Origin: Chalara sp. BL73 | Lineage: Eukaryota; Ascomycota; Leotiomycetes; Helotiales | Assembly: GCA_918026815.1 (NCBI GenBank) | Contig: CAKJVC010000124.1 | Coordinates: forward strand, 496,001 to 560,000 | DNA length: 64,000 nucleotides | Reading direction: 5' to 3' | In this document: positions 12,510-23,950 of the stretch, piece after piece | Position numbering within the stretch: position 1 is the stretch's first letter | Layout of the letters: each line of letters opens with the position of its first letter | The notes under the pieces: generated by a model | Databases searched by the model: none | What the model was told of the DNA's origin: nothing | What the model saw: only the letters and a program-made list of their open reading frames with translations | Position numbers and translations under genes: made by a program

Positions 12510-13013
12510 CCAAAGGAAGAGCGATTAGAGGGGAGCATGGTTTGTGGTCTATGTGATTTAAAACAAATACTCTATTCTATATACTAAACAAGCAGGATAT
12601 CAATGCACAAACGACATTGGAAGTGGAATTGAAAATTACGGTCCGTATCCACCGTTGGAAAGACCATACGCCACAAACGATGTTACTCAGAGATTCATGA
12701 TTTCGGCGCCTTCGAGGATATCATATCAGACTGAAAGAAACCACGGGTTAAGACAGATGCAACTAAATTTAGAAGAATCAAGATAACTCAGTTCCACATT
12801 TACGAGACTAACAAGCAAAGTTCCATGCTTGTATTATGCTTGCATCTACAGCAACTAAAGAAAAATTGACGAACAGCGACGTCCCATAGGAAAGGAAGCA
12901 ATTCAACTCCTCACTCGAGACGAGATCTTGTTTATGAGTACATTTAATAGACATAAGCAACCTTCTATGGCGCTGTGCTAGATATATTGATACATACGCA
13001 ACTTTTCCCTTTT
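12510..13013. other. Intergenic region
   Basis: This stretch holds the promoter side of the minus-strand gene ending at 9276 and the 3' flank of STT3. I see no gene. Confidence 0.5.
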
Positions 13014-15594
13014 TTATTCAACCCTTAATACTTTTGGTCCTCTTCGTTTGATGGCTTTCTTCTTTTTGTTTCCCCTTTCAAATGACGCGGCGGATGCGTG
13101 ATCTCTCCCGAAATTATCAAGGTCCTTTACCTTATAGATACGGATGATCCAGTTCTCGCTAGTGAAAGCTTCTTCCATGGTGTTCAATACTGGGCCAACT
13201 TCTGGTAGCTTGACACCACGAACGCGGTCCATGGCCTGTCCCGGTGGGAAAAGCGTATTGTAGTTGTAGTATGACATTTTATACCTATAAATCATCAGAC
13301 AAGAACTTACCGATTGGCGAAGGACTAAAACTTACATCAAACTATCTTTCATGGTTTGGGTAGCATCCTGGTCAACCTTATATTCTCCTCTCTGGGTGAA
13401 GAAGTCACGCTCCTTCACCTCATCGGGCCAGATACCTTCAGCGATTCGTACCATCCACAAGAATTTGTTAATATCATCACCAGAGTAGCCGAGAAGCCCA
13501 CCAAATACAACGAGAACATAGTCTACCTCGTGCTGACGCATGATGGGATAACTCACTTCTTCCTTGGAGCTCATGGCTTTGCCGACGGTAGCAATATGGG
13601 TGTTGTTCCACGTATTGTTATCAACTAAGGTTGGCCTATCGGCCATTCCTCCAATTTGATAGCCGTAGTCCCACCAAGACATGATCTTTGCATCCTCCTT
13701 CGTGTTCTGTCTTAGCCATTGATAAGCCTCTCTATAATCATCAATGATATGTTGGCTACCATCTGGCATTCTGCTTGCTAGGACAACGGATGGTGAAGAG
13801 TATGCGTTAGAAGTGACCCATGTGCAGTGTAATACAAAGACCAGTAAATAGAGAGTTAACGCGCTAACCACGGATCCTTTAGAGAAAGTTGTGTAAATCC
13901 CAACGATTGGGTCTCGCACTGCTCGTAGGGCATCCTTCTTCTCCGACTTTTTGCTGACTGGCGCAGCACCATTGGCAGGTGTTTCAGACGTGTCTGCAGG
14001 TTCTGCGGGGGAAGCAATTGTGAGATAAGTATCGAGCAGACTTGATAAAGCTAAAGCGGCTGACACGCAAACAATAGGAGTAAGCGTGAGCATCAAACGA
14101 ACCATGACACCAGAGAAGTAGCTTGCAAGGATAGAGTAAACAACCACAAAGACTTGCTCATCATTGAGCTTCTGGAAGCAAAGATATACACCGGCAGGGA
14201 ATAACCAGATGAGTAGGTTTAGATCGAAGAAAAAGGCTGGCCACGCGGTAGGCTGATGCTCCGAAACAGACGCAATGATAGGAATATGTATCTTGGCATA
14301 TCCTGTGTCCCATAGAGAGTAGAAGCGGCCCGTCCATGGTGCAATTACACCAGTAACTGTAAGCAAAACAAGCCCACCAAACGCAAGAGAGACGACAAGT
14401 CCCACGAAACCCCATAGTAGAGTTGCGAACTGCTTGCTAGGGACACTTCCGCGAATGAATTCGACAAAGCCTACGAGTTGCAATAAACCAAACACACCTG
14501 AAGATAGTCAGCGTTGTAAAAATGGGGTATACTCAAGGGAGTCTTACCGAGAGCCGACATATGCTCGCTACTTCGGATGGGCAAGAAACCTACAAAGGGA
14601 ATTTGCATGCTTGCCAACGTCCCGAGCGCATACCAAGTGCAATAACTGACATAAACTCGTGGACTAAAGCGACCCATGCAAACCAGCACGAAAACGTGGA
14701 GAGGGATCAAGTTGGTGATAAACACATAGCCACCCCAAGCTGAGACCATGTATCCATAGAACAGGGCGCAAAGAGCTCCCCAGAAAGCCGATCCAACTTT
14801 CAGAGCCTTGATCCAGAGATAGAACGTAAAAACAAGGAGGAAAATAGCAATAGCCTCGTTATCATAGCTGCCAGCAACTGATCGCGAGATATAACCTGGC
14901 GCAATTCCCATAAAAATGGCCGCAAGAAGACCAGCGGAAGGAGATGTAGACATCTCATTTGTGAAAAGGTAGGTCGCAAACGCTGTTAGACCCGAAAATC
15001 CTGGAGCAAGAAGAACACAGATATTTCGAATATCGACCGGTATTGTAAGGGCACGGAGGGCATGGTAGATAACGCCACTCGTCACCATAAGCCCTGGATA
15101 CAGAGTGCCTCCCGTAACTCGACCAAGTGGGTGCCATGTTCGATCATCGAACCAGTCCCAGAAGTCATAGAATCCATTCGCCACAAGATATTTTGTCGCT
15201 CGGAAGTTAAACCACGGATCAACTGTAGTAAGGTTAGTAAATCTAGCACAAAAATGGCAGATATGCTTGGGTTGTGTTTCATGGAATTGGGGGCTTTATA
15301 AACTGACATTCGTGGATTATACTCTCGAAACCTGGAGGTAGACAAGTTAGCATATATATAATACAAGAACTCATCAAATTGCAGATCTGCCATCAAAGAT
15401 ATATTCCGAATTTCTAATTTGGCAGTGCAATTGGAAGAAGTTCACTTCGGAGGTGTAAACGTACGTATCACTGAGAACAGCCGACTGGCAATGGCAGCTC
15501 CTGCAATTAAGCAGAGAATAGTAAGCCGGAGAAGACCTCTTGAGTTCCTTCCTGTGCTCCCTTTAAAGAAGGGTTCTGCAGTGTTTGCACTCAT
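13014..15594 (-). CDS. Oligosaccharyltransferase catalytic subunit STT3
   Basis: Five exons are 15594-15465, 15331-15308 (only 24 bases), 15222-14548, 14497-13336 and 13284-13014, giving 753 residues. STT3 transfers the preassembled glycan from dolichol to Asn in N-X-S/T sites of proteins entering the ER. After a first membrane segment ([20 protein letters not shown]) the tiny exon supplies FESIIHE. The conserved [11 protein letters not shown], with the metal-binding Asp near residue 53, crosses the next junction. A multi-span membrane region follows, then SVSEHQPT, and the signature WWDYG at about 551-555 followed by [16 protein letters not shown]. The C-terminal lumenal domain ends in a Lys/Arg-rich tail. 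Each join restores conserved sequence in frame, so the model is firm. Confidence 0.95.
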
Positions 15595-16042
15595 TTTCGC
15601 AGGATGATGTTTGGAAAGTTCGGAGGATACTTCCATCTGTTCTGTTCTGAAATCTGGCCTAGCAAGCTCAAGTGACAGGGGTACTGCCAAGAGCGGAAGC
15701 TTAGCGGGGTGGAAGAACTGCGAGCCTCAGGATGGACGATTTGGTACATGTAGGATAACGGCTGACTGCAAAAGACCAACTTATCTGACTTATTTGCGGG
15801 AATTACACTGTTTCTAAATCTACAATAGTCCGCATAGACCTTATGCTTCAGAAGTTTAGAGATGTGGTGTCCTGTTATTAGTAAGGACTAGATAATAGTA
15901 CAATGTACACAAGCTATGCTATGAAACTCTCTAAATCTTTATGAATGCCAACGGTGTACGTCAGCCAGATCCACACTAGATGCCTCTCTTAGCAATGCTT
16001 TCTACCTTCAACCATTGTTATTTCCATCCCATATCCGCCTCT
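15595..16042. other. Intergenic region between STT3 and ATP synthase e
   Basis: This is the STT3 promoter and the 3' flank of the subunit e gene. No coding sequence is supported. Confidence 0.5.
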
Positions 16043-16716
16043 TCACTTGCTTTCTGCAGCGACAGAATTCAAGTAAGCTTCTAGGTCAAATCGTGAATCT
16101 TCCGGATCTCGTATAACTGTGAACTTATTAGCAATGCTCATGTTTTTGAAATACATAGAAAGGCAATAGAAAAAAATAGCTGTCCTGCAAGAATAGCAGA
16201 ATGGCGTTGTTCCGGAAATGAGACTTGAGAGAGCTAGTCCGCCCATGATAGAAATTGGCGCCGTTTGACGAAGCAGAAACTGCCAATCTTGCAAAACACT
16301 ATATGTCGATATATTGCAATTTACAAAGCAATACGAGTTGACGCGAGAAACCGCAAACGGTTTTGGGTATAAAAGTAGACCGATCAAACATACTGTCTCC
16401 TCCCTCGGTTTTTTCGCTTGCCGGTAAATTCTTCTTTACATATGCTGCCTTTGCCTGTTCGATCAACTTCTGCTTGTGTTCGTAGTCTCTGTCGATTGCC
16501 GCGAATTTTGCTGCTGAAGAGAGTTTTGCTTGATGGTAAATTCCATAGATCACTCCGGCTCCTAACGCAGACCACCGAAGTACCTGCAGAAAGAGGCTGT
16601 TAGATAAGCAAGATCATATATATGGTAAGAAGCAGATTGGACATCGAGGGTAGATTCGATGGGACTAGGTTAATTCTGTAAAGGCTCAAACATACATTGA
16701 CACCCGTCGAAGCCAT
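16043..16716 (-). CDS. ATP synthase subunit e, mitochondrial
   Basis: Exons are 16716-16696, 16583-16394 and 16116-16043, giving 94 residues. The protein begins MASTGVNVLRWSALGAGVIYG, a membrane segment with the small-residue (GxxxG-like) pattern used for F1Fo dimer contacts. It continues with YHQAKLSSAAK and a coiled-coil-like charged stretch. It ends VIRDPEDSRFDLEAYL, typical of fungal Tim11/Atp21. It acts in the inner membrane Fo sector, in dimerisation and cristae shape. The second intron is 277 bases, long for this window. The seven-codon first exon is short but matches the family N-terminus exactly. It is head-to-head with the dynein gene. Confidence 0.92.
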
Positions 16717-16912
16717 TTGATTTGCCTGACTGTACTCGAAACTGAAATTTGATTGGGATTTGTAGGGTAATGCAACCTATTTTGAGCTGCACCAATTAAC
16801 TTGTATCGCAACTATAGAGCGGATGAGAGAGGTGGTGGTGAGATTGAAGCTCTGGGAGGTTGGGAGATCTTGACCTGTTCATCCCGATTTTCCACGAAAT
16901 TTAGTTATCTAT

Positions 16913-16918
16913 CACGTG
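16913..16918. promoter_or_regulatory. CACGTG in divergent ATP synthase e / dynein promoter
   Basis: The palindrome ATCACGTGAT lies about 200 bp from each of the two divergent start codons, so it could serve both genes. Its function is inferred. Confidence 0.4.
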
Positions 16919-17102
16919 ATAACCACGACCTCACCTTCAAACGCGTGCAGCTAGCAAGAAACATCAATCATAATTGTGTATCACCCAGCATTTGGATGCC
17001 TGCCGGCTACTCCCCCCTGGCCTGTTTAAATTGACGAAAAATCTCCAATCCATATCTGGTGCACCTCAAAATCCTCAATTCTGTTCCAGGAAACACCCCG
17101 AC

Positions 17103-17138
17103 ATGGGCATTGCCCATAATGCAACAACGTCGAGATGA
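17103..17138 (+). promoter_or_regulatory. Overlapping upstream ORF on a 15-bp palindrome
   Basis: An ATG at 17103 opens an 11-codon frame that ends with TGA at 17136-17138 and overlaps the dynein chain start at 17119 in another frame. The ATG lies inside the perfect inverted repeat ATGGGCA-T-TGCCCAT (17103-17117), one base before the main ATG. It could lower translation of the main frame if it lies in the mRNA. Confidence 0.45.
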
Positions 17139-19261
17139 GATTTTGGCGAAGAAGGCTAAGCTTGCGGAGCTCAAAAGGCAGAGGGAACTTCGTACTAGAG
17201 AAGTATCCGCAAGCAGGCAAAGCATAGGAGGCTCTAGCGATGTAAGCCACCGTATTTCCAGGAGGCGTCAAAACTAACAACAGTCAATAGCTCATCGCAC
17301 CTACGCCTGGCAGAAATGATCACGATCGACAGAAGCTAGATGATCTTATCAAGAATCTAGTTGGAGATGGGAGCAGACCTGGTTCGACAGGACCTGGTGG
17401 TGCTGGCTCTCCTGCTGGCAAAGGCAGCCGCCCCAATAGTGTGTTAAGTGCTGGGGAGCTTAGCAACGAAAACTCGGACTCGGCTGCGCAAAATAATCAG
17501 ATATCACAAGTAATCTCTACATCGACACAAGCTCTTTCTACCGTCCCATTAGCCACAGTCTACGAGTGTCCCCCATCGCCGGTGAAGGAGGTGTTCTCAT
17601 ACAGCAAAGCTGTACAAACAACGGAGGAATGGGGAACTCAAACTTTACGGCACCGTGCTCTCTCAGATTCAGAGGATGAAGATCGAGAAGTACAGCTCAC
17701 CTCAACTCCAAGCAAGCGAATGAGCAGGCGCGAGCGCGATAGGGAAGAAGAGCTGCGAGAGAATATACGGAAGGAGATTGAGGAAGAGCTGAAGGCAGCA
17801 CGAGATTTGACTATTGATGGGCCTTTGGCTAGTAATTTACCGACCACGGCTAATTTCCCCGCAAGAAGCTTGACGGCTGAAGAGCTCAATGCAGTTACCT
17901 CCTCAGAAGATTTTATGGATTTCGTAGAAAGATCAAGTAAAGTTATCGAACGAGCTTTGGATCAAGAATATGATATTTTGGCCGATTATGCACTCAGCGG
18001 CTCTAAAGGAGTGGAGGATGACGAAGACGAGTATGGCTCACGGGGTAGCAAGGGAAAAGGCCGAATGAAGGAGATCGCACAGTTCTACGACGATCGTTGG
18101 TCGAAGAAAAGAATGATCAGTGCTCTTAATTTTTCACCCAAGTTCCCAGAACTTGTTCTAGCAGCATACACCAAAAATCCTTCAGCACCTCACGACCCTG
18201 ATGGGCTTGTTCAGGTTTGGAATATGCATCTGCATGACAGACCTGAGTTTGTCTTTCATGCCCAATCAGACATCCTGACTGCAAAATTCTCGCCTTTCCA
18301 CCCTAACCTGATCATCGGAGGTGCTTACAGCGGCCAAGTTCTTCTTTGGGATACTCGAGCCAAATCAACACCTGTGCAAAAGACCCCACTCACTGGGTCT
18401 GGACATACCCATCCAGTCTACTCAGTGGATATTGTTGGTACTCAAAATGCCAATAACATAATTTCATGTTCTACAGATGGGGTGGTCTGTGGCTGGACAG
18501 TGGATATGTTAGCCCAGCCACAAGAACTACTCACACTAACCGCTCCACCCCCGGCCAAAACAGAAGACCTTTCACCTACATGTATGGTATTCCCTCAGAC
18601 AGATCCAACATACTTCCTAGTTGGCTCCGAAGAAGGGACCATTTTCCCCTGCCACCGATATGACCGAGCAGGTGCTAAAGCAGGTGTGGATCAGCGAATC
18701 AACTACCGCGGCCACGCAGCTCCAGTTATGTCAATGAATTTCCACCCAGCCCGCGGCCCCGTCGATCTCGGCGATCTTGTGCTCACCAGCTCTCTCGACT
18801 GGAGTGTCAAGCTCTGGCGAGTTCGAGCTCCAGCCGCAACATCGACAACCAGCATCACCGGCGAGTCGCAATCTGTCCCGCCAGTTTTGGACTTCACGCG
18901 CGAAGACGTAGTCTATGACGCCGCATGGTCGCCCATCAAGCCGGGTGTCTTCTCTCTCGTTGATGGAGGTGGAAACCTCGAGGTGTGGGACATCACGATT
19001 GACACCGAGGTACCCATCACCAAGATCCAGCCCAGTCAACGCAAGGGTGGACGAAGCATGCTCTCAAAGAGCTTAAACCGCGTAGCATGGGAAGAAACGG
19101 ATGGCAAGCGTCTAGCAGTCGGTGGTATCGACGGCGCTGTGACCATATTTGAGGTCAGCCCGGACCTAGGCGGAAAGGACAGCGCAAGAAATGAAGAATG
19201 GACACAGGTGAAGAAACTGGTGGCGAGAATGGAATCAACGTCGGCCGTCAACGGAATGTAA
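17119..19261 (+). CDS. Cytoplasmic dynein intermediate chain
   Basis: Exons are 17119-17241 and 17291-19261 (a 49-base intron with an ACTAAC branch and TAG end), giving 697 residues. It is a scaffold of the dynein motor that binds light chains and dynactin and supports nuclear migration and hyphal transport. The N-terminus MQQRRDEILAKKAKLAELKR is the charged dynactin-binding coiled coil. A Ser/Gly linker follows. The light-chain region has AVQT near residue 148 and WGTQT near 155-159, of the LC8/TCTEX type. An acidic/basic helix is next, then WD40 repeats from about residue 300 to the end (LVQVWNMH, VLLWDTRA, VKLWRVRA, LEVWDITI). Length fits the family. A short overlapping upstream ORF sits on its start. 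Confidence 0.95.
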
Positions 19262-20117
19262 TATTTGGAAGCTTACGGAAGAGGGTATTGCTGTATGTCA
19301 GATCTGGCGTTGTGTTGCATATACCCCGTCTCAATTGTAGTAATTGAACCCTCAAATTATAATCCGTTACTTATCGATTAATTTCCCTCCTCTCTTTAGG
19401 ATCAGTTGCGGCACAGTAACTGGAGTGAGATGCTTTCCGAGCTGAATGACTTTTGTTCCGCAAATAAGGATTTGGTCTTGAGCATCCCCTCAAGCAGTTA
19501 TACTTTACTGTGATCTGGGACTCTTGTAGAAAACGCTCGATTTCAACAAAGGTAAATATGCCTATCCTTTGCCTACATCAAGACGACAAGCCCAACCCTC
19601 ATTCCGTAACTCAGATTACGAGCTTATAGCCCATAGCATCCCCAACCAACCCCCGTTGAGTCCTTTCAGCTCTTTTGCTCAAGATCGATAAGGAGCCCGA
19701 TGCCATTATCTCGCGGCTTCTCCCCAGAGGTTGAACGGGCCATGCCCTCGACTGAATGCACAGCTCTCCTTATAGGGCCAGGGCGATGGCGCTCGGTTGG
19801 TGCTCAATGAGTTACATCTACAGCCCAAGAGCCTGCCCTTCATTTTGATTACGATCGTGCATATCACCCTACCTTGGCGGAACTGCTTTCGAATTCAAAA
19901 TATATCTGCCCGCCAACGTCGGTGGTATTGGTCATTGGAGGCTTCAAATGAACACACATGGATCATGCGCAGCACGCCGCCAAAAGACAAACCACGGGGT
20001 TTCTCTCACCATAAGCGTCAGATAGCACCGCAGAGGGACCATGATTTCTCGTTATGATAGCAGCCAATCAATTTTGCCTTGTCTATCTAGATTTAAGCAT
20101 CCAATCTAGCGCCAAAC
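19262..20117. other. Convergent intergenic region
   Basis: This region lies between the 3' ends of the dynein chain gene and the GH43 gene. No coding sequence or clear repeat is seen. Confidence 0.5.
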
Positions 20118-21692
20118 TCAAGCGCTCGTAAAAGACAAAACCTTTACCGAGCCGCCCAAAGCTTTCGTGGCAAAATTAAAGACCCCAAACCTATACCCCA
20201 AAAAGAAAGCCCAGTCGGTATACAACCCATAGGTGCCCCCAAGCTGCGAGAACGTCCTCCCGTTAGTGCTATAATAGAAATTCGCGGCCCGGGTCCCATT
20301 CGGCCTAGCATCGAGCGCAGCACGGAACCAAATCTTCCTCGCGCTGCCCGGAAGCGGCGTGGTAGCCACGACGCTCCCGAGATCGAGGGTCTGGCCGGAG
20401 TACGAGTCCATCGTAATGTTGAAATTTGCGACGATGTTGTACGCGCTGCCTACGCGATGGATGCCGATGTACGAGCTTCGGTCACGGAATGCGGCGAGCC
20501 CGAAGCGGTCCCCGTCCGCGGCGTTGCTGAAGTCGATCTCCACGGTTCCCACGGGGAACTCGCCATGGATGCGGTGCGTGAGCGTGTTGCGCGCGGAGTA
20601 GATGTCCTGTGTTACACTGGATGTGGACAACGTCAAGCCGTTGTTGACCTTGAATGCGTTGACGTCCGGATTGTGGTTCCATTCCCACTTGGGACCCAGC
20701 GACATTCCCCTGAACGTGTCGGTTCCTGTCCAGTTAGCCGCGCCCGAGACGGCTGGGAGTGGTAGCGGATAAGAAGCTCCCCAACCGCCATTCTGGCCCT
20801 TGGTAAGAACTGGGAAGCCATCGGAGCCCCAAGTTATCGGAGCCAGGACCGGCAACCGCCCCGAAGGGTATGCCCATGTGAAGGACATATAATACCATTT
20901 CCCATCCTTCGTCTGGATAATACTCCCCTGGTGCGGCGAACTGCCACCCGGAAGAGGTGAAGTAATGCTATCCACCAGGATCTTCGATTGGTAAGGGCCA
21001 AACGGGCTGCTAGATTTCCAAATATACGTCGTGCCCCCTGGCCTATCATTCAAGATGTAATACGTCCCATTAATCTTATACAGCCGGTTTCCCTCGATAG
21101 AATCCACGCCAACATCCGAGGCACTTAGTACCGCCTGTGTCTTCACAATACTGAGACCATCCGCCGCGAGCTGGGCGACGCTGACTGTCGGGTTGCCGTA
21201 CACCACATACAGGGTATCGTCATCATCAACCAGCAACCCATTATCATACATACAAAGCCCACCTCCGAAATTCGTCTTCTTCTCCCAAGGGCCCCCAATA
21301 GCAGGGGCCGAGAAAACCCATGTGATCCAGAAATTGGTACATCCGATCCAATACCAAAGGCCGTTGCTCTTGCGGTACCGCAATGTTGACGCCCATGTCC
21401 CGCCGCGGTACGAACGCTGCCCGCTGTCAGGCAGGTTATACCCGTCACCGAAATCAAGGCGCGGGATGGAGTGCCCAACCGGCTCCCAGTTAACCAGGTC
21501 TTGGGAGCGGAGAATGGGCGCGCCCGGGCTGTAGTGGAAATTGGAAGCCGAGAAGTAGAAGGCCCCGTCTGGCCCAACCGAGACGTCGTTATCTGGGTAA
21601 TCTTCATATATGACCGGGTTATTGAAGGCGCCTTGCGCGCAGGCCGACCTGGCGAGCGCGAGGCATGCGGATAAAAGAGTTGACTTCAACAT
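20118..21692 (-). CDS. Secreted glycoside hydrolase family 43 enzyme
   Basis: A single exon of 524 residues from the ATG at 21692; an in-frame ATG at 21704 would add four residues. The start MLKSTLLSACLALARSACA is a clear signal peptide, so the enzyme is secreted. It has GH43 five-bladed propeller features: NPVIYEDYPDNDVSVG with the likely general-base Asp, later GLCMYDNGLLVDDD, and VDSIEGNRLYKING with the likely acid Glu. From about residue 320 there is a second beta-sandwich domain as in beta-xylosidase/arabinofuranosidase-type GH43 members. It probably trims xylan or arabinan side chains of plant cell walls. The coding region looks richer in G/C at third positions than its neighbours. It is isolated from other wall-degrading genes. 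Confidence 0.88.
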   Translation of the reverse strand: MLKSTLLSACLALARSACAQGAFNNPVIYEDYPDNDVSVGPDGAFYFSASNFHYSPGAPILRSQDLVNWEPVGHSIPRLDFGDGYNLPDSGQRSYRGGTWASTLRYRKSNGLWYWIGCTNFWITWVFSAPAIGGPWEKKTNFGGGLCMYDNGLLVDDDDTLYVVYGNPTVSVAQLAADGLSIVKTQAVLSASDVGVDSIEGNRLYKINGTYYILNDRPGGTTYIWKSSSPFGPYQSKILVDSITSPLPGGSSPHQGSIIQTKDGKWYYMSFTWAYPSGRLPVLAPITWGSDGFPVLTKGQNGGWGASYPLPLPAVSGAANWTGTDTFRGMSLGPKWEWNHNPDVNAFKVNNGLTLSTSSVTQDIYSARNTLTHRIHGEFPVGTVEIDFSNAADGDRFGLAAFRDRSSYIGIHRVGSAYNIVANFNITMDSYSGQTLDLGSVVATTPLPGSARKIWFRAALDARPNGTRAANFYYSTNGRTFSQLGGTYGLYTDWAFFLGYRFGVFNFATKALGGSVKVLSFTSA

Positions 21693-21704
21693 GATGTCGA
21701 GCAC

Positions 21705-23569
21705 AGGTTGCTAATTCCTAGAGTTCTGAGTGCTGCCATCAATTCAGCATTGTCAATGCCATTCTCACGCATTTATAGGCATCGAGCTTCTTTGCCTGCC
21801 GGCACGCCTCTCCTTAGATGAAAGACGCCAGAGGTCTTAATGAGCGGCATTAGCCAGCCCAGAGCAGGTAGTGGTCTTCGTTGAAAGGGAGTTTTACCAC
21901 CAATCTATTAGTATTTCATCTCGTATTTTATCGTAGAGCTCGGAGCAACAACAAATATTTTCCGAATCCAGAATATTTTGACCATTTAAAAAGCTACCCC
22001 TTGTGCGCTTTGCCTGGCTAATATATTCTGCCTAATTCGGGCATTATGGCAAAATTGCTTTTGCCCTCATCTCAAGCGAAACGAGCGGCTAAGGGTGAAG
22101 TATATTTCTTAATTCGATGCTCCTGCCGCTCCATAGCTCTCACATGCTGAATTGAGTCCAACGATCGGCAGTGACCTCAAGGCAGTGGTAAACTAATCAC
22201 GTGTAGCCGCCTCTTTTGAATATCAGCCAAATCAATGTATAATTTTCCGTACTTATTTTAGAAGCAGTAAGCAAGACGCATATTGCACAATTCTTTAATT
22301 TAAAAAGCCATCATCAGCGAATCGTAATACCAATACAATGCTTAAATATCTCGGGGCAAACACCACAAGAAATCAGATGTTTTCGTAAGGGTAGTGGCGA
22401 TGCTAAGGATATCCGCCAAGATGCCGATTCTTTTATCATTCGCAAAGTTCAGGAAGTGGGAAAAGCATGTATCAATTTTGCCCTTTGCAGGTTGACTTCA
22501 AAGACGTTTCACGGTAATATTCCGTACCTGAATGCCAGCCCCTAAGATCTGAACACGTGAATAGGCGTTATTCCACACGTAAAGCATCTTGATTTTGAAT
22601 CCCCTTAAGAATGAGACTTGGCAACACCTAAGGAATAATCTTAAGGTTTCCCAGTGACATCATGGGCCTGAAATCCACTTTTCAGCCCTTCGCCGTCAAA
22701 AACCCTCGCACAAATTTTATTTTTTTCAAACGGCGTTTGCTTGCCCTACAGCGTCGCCGGCGAACATGACACGAGATATCGCAAAGCCCCTAATGAGAGG
22801 GCAGATGGAAAGATTCTGTTGCATGTCGCATACACTTGGCGATGCTATTGACTTTCACTTGTTGCTCGCAAAAGGAATCCATCTATACGGGAAGTAGATG
22901 TGCCGTTAATTGCCGTGAGAGCCAAGAATCGTGACAAGCCCTTGGAGACTGACAATTAAAGGATGTCTATAGGTTAATAGAAGATTCAAATATGAGGATG
23001 AGCGCTTGGGAATGTTTTGTTGCACATCGCAAAGCCCGTGGCGTCTTTTATAGGATTTTATTTGGTGAGTTCAGAGGATTGAATGGAGGCGGTGATTGTT
23101 GCAAGGAAGAAACTGACTCGAGCCGCCAATATTTTTCTCACACCTTAGTCCGGAACTAACAAGACATCTCCATGATAAAACGTTTACTGACAACCAAGAA
23201 ATAATTCAGTGTTTTGTCGCACATCGCATGCACTTGGCAAAGCCTTGATATTTGTAATTTCCATTAGAGTTATGTACGAATCCTTTTTGCATAGCACACC
23301 GACGCCTTAGTATCCGTTGGCGTCTCGGTATTCCCGATGCTAGAGCGGACGTCTTTGGAGAGCCTCTTATTTGGCCCATAACCAGATTAAGTTTTTCTTT
23401 GTTGCACATCGTAAGAACTTGGCGATGGAATCCGCCAGTCACAGAAATGATGCTTCCCATTGCTCCCGTTTGATGTATCTATCACGTGACAATATATGGC
23501 TTTCAGTGGATCTGATTACGGATGATAAATTTAGGCATCCAGTAAAGAACATTGGAAGAACAATGTGTT
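21705..23569. other. Gene-free region with motif array
   Basis: This covers the GH43 promoter side and AT-rich DNA. CACGTG occurs at 22198-22203, 22554-22559 and 23483-23488. The four-copy motif array at 22.8-23.4 kb is listed separately. No gene is supported. Confidence 0.5.
22817..23430 (+). repeat. Four-copy motif array, period about 195 bp
   Basis: A TGTTGCACATCGCA core occurs at 22817-22830, 23018-23031, 23215-23228 and 23400-23413, all in one orientation. Spacings are 201, 197 and 185 bp. Three copies are followed by an ACTTGGC sequence, two of them as ACTTGGCGATG. The sequence between cores is much less alike, so this is an old tandem array or a set of spaced protein-binding sites. 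Confidence 0.55.
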
Positions 23570-23950
23570 TTATGGAAGCCGACTAGTGAGAGAAGATGCT
23601 GCTGTTTTCGGGTGCTTTGGAAAGGTGGATAGGTCAGATATCAAGCATCTGATACACGGGTAGCCTCTATTCCTGCAACCTTTTTGACCGCCTGCATCCA
23701 GTCCTCGTAAAAACCGGTAGCTGGCAATGAGTAGCAGATCTGCTTTGTCGGGATCCTTTGCTGCCACTTGCAGAAGCCTATTGTATAGCGTTTCATTTGT
23801 CTCGTCGTTGAAATGAAGGGCCTGGAATAATTCCTTAGATGCAAATCCGCCGGGAACACAAATGACTGCGTCTTCATTATATTTGCCGGGCTCCAAGAAC
23901 GATGACTTAGAGATGTCGCGTTTTCCATTCTGGGGATTGCCTTGACCTTT
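23570..23950 (-). other. Possible coding fragment, unrecognised
   Basis: A minus-strand frame reads KYNEDAVICVPGGFASKELF, then FNDETNETLYNRLLQVAAKD and KADLLLIASYRFLRGLD. The composition looks protein-like. Open sequence continues upstream through PQNGKRDISKSSF without an ATG. I do not recognise a family. It may be an exon of a short gene or a relic. Confidence 0.3.
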
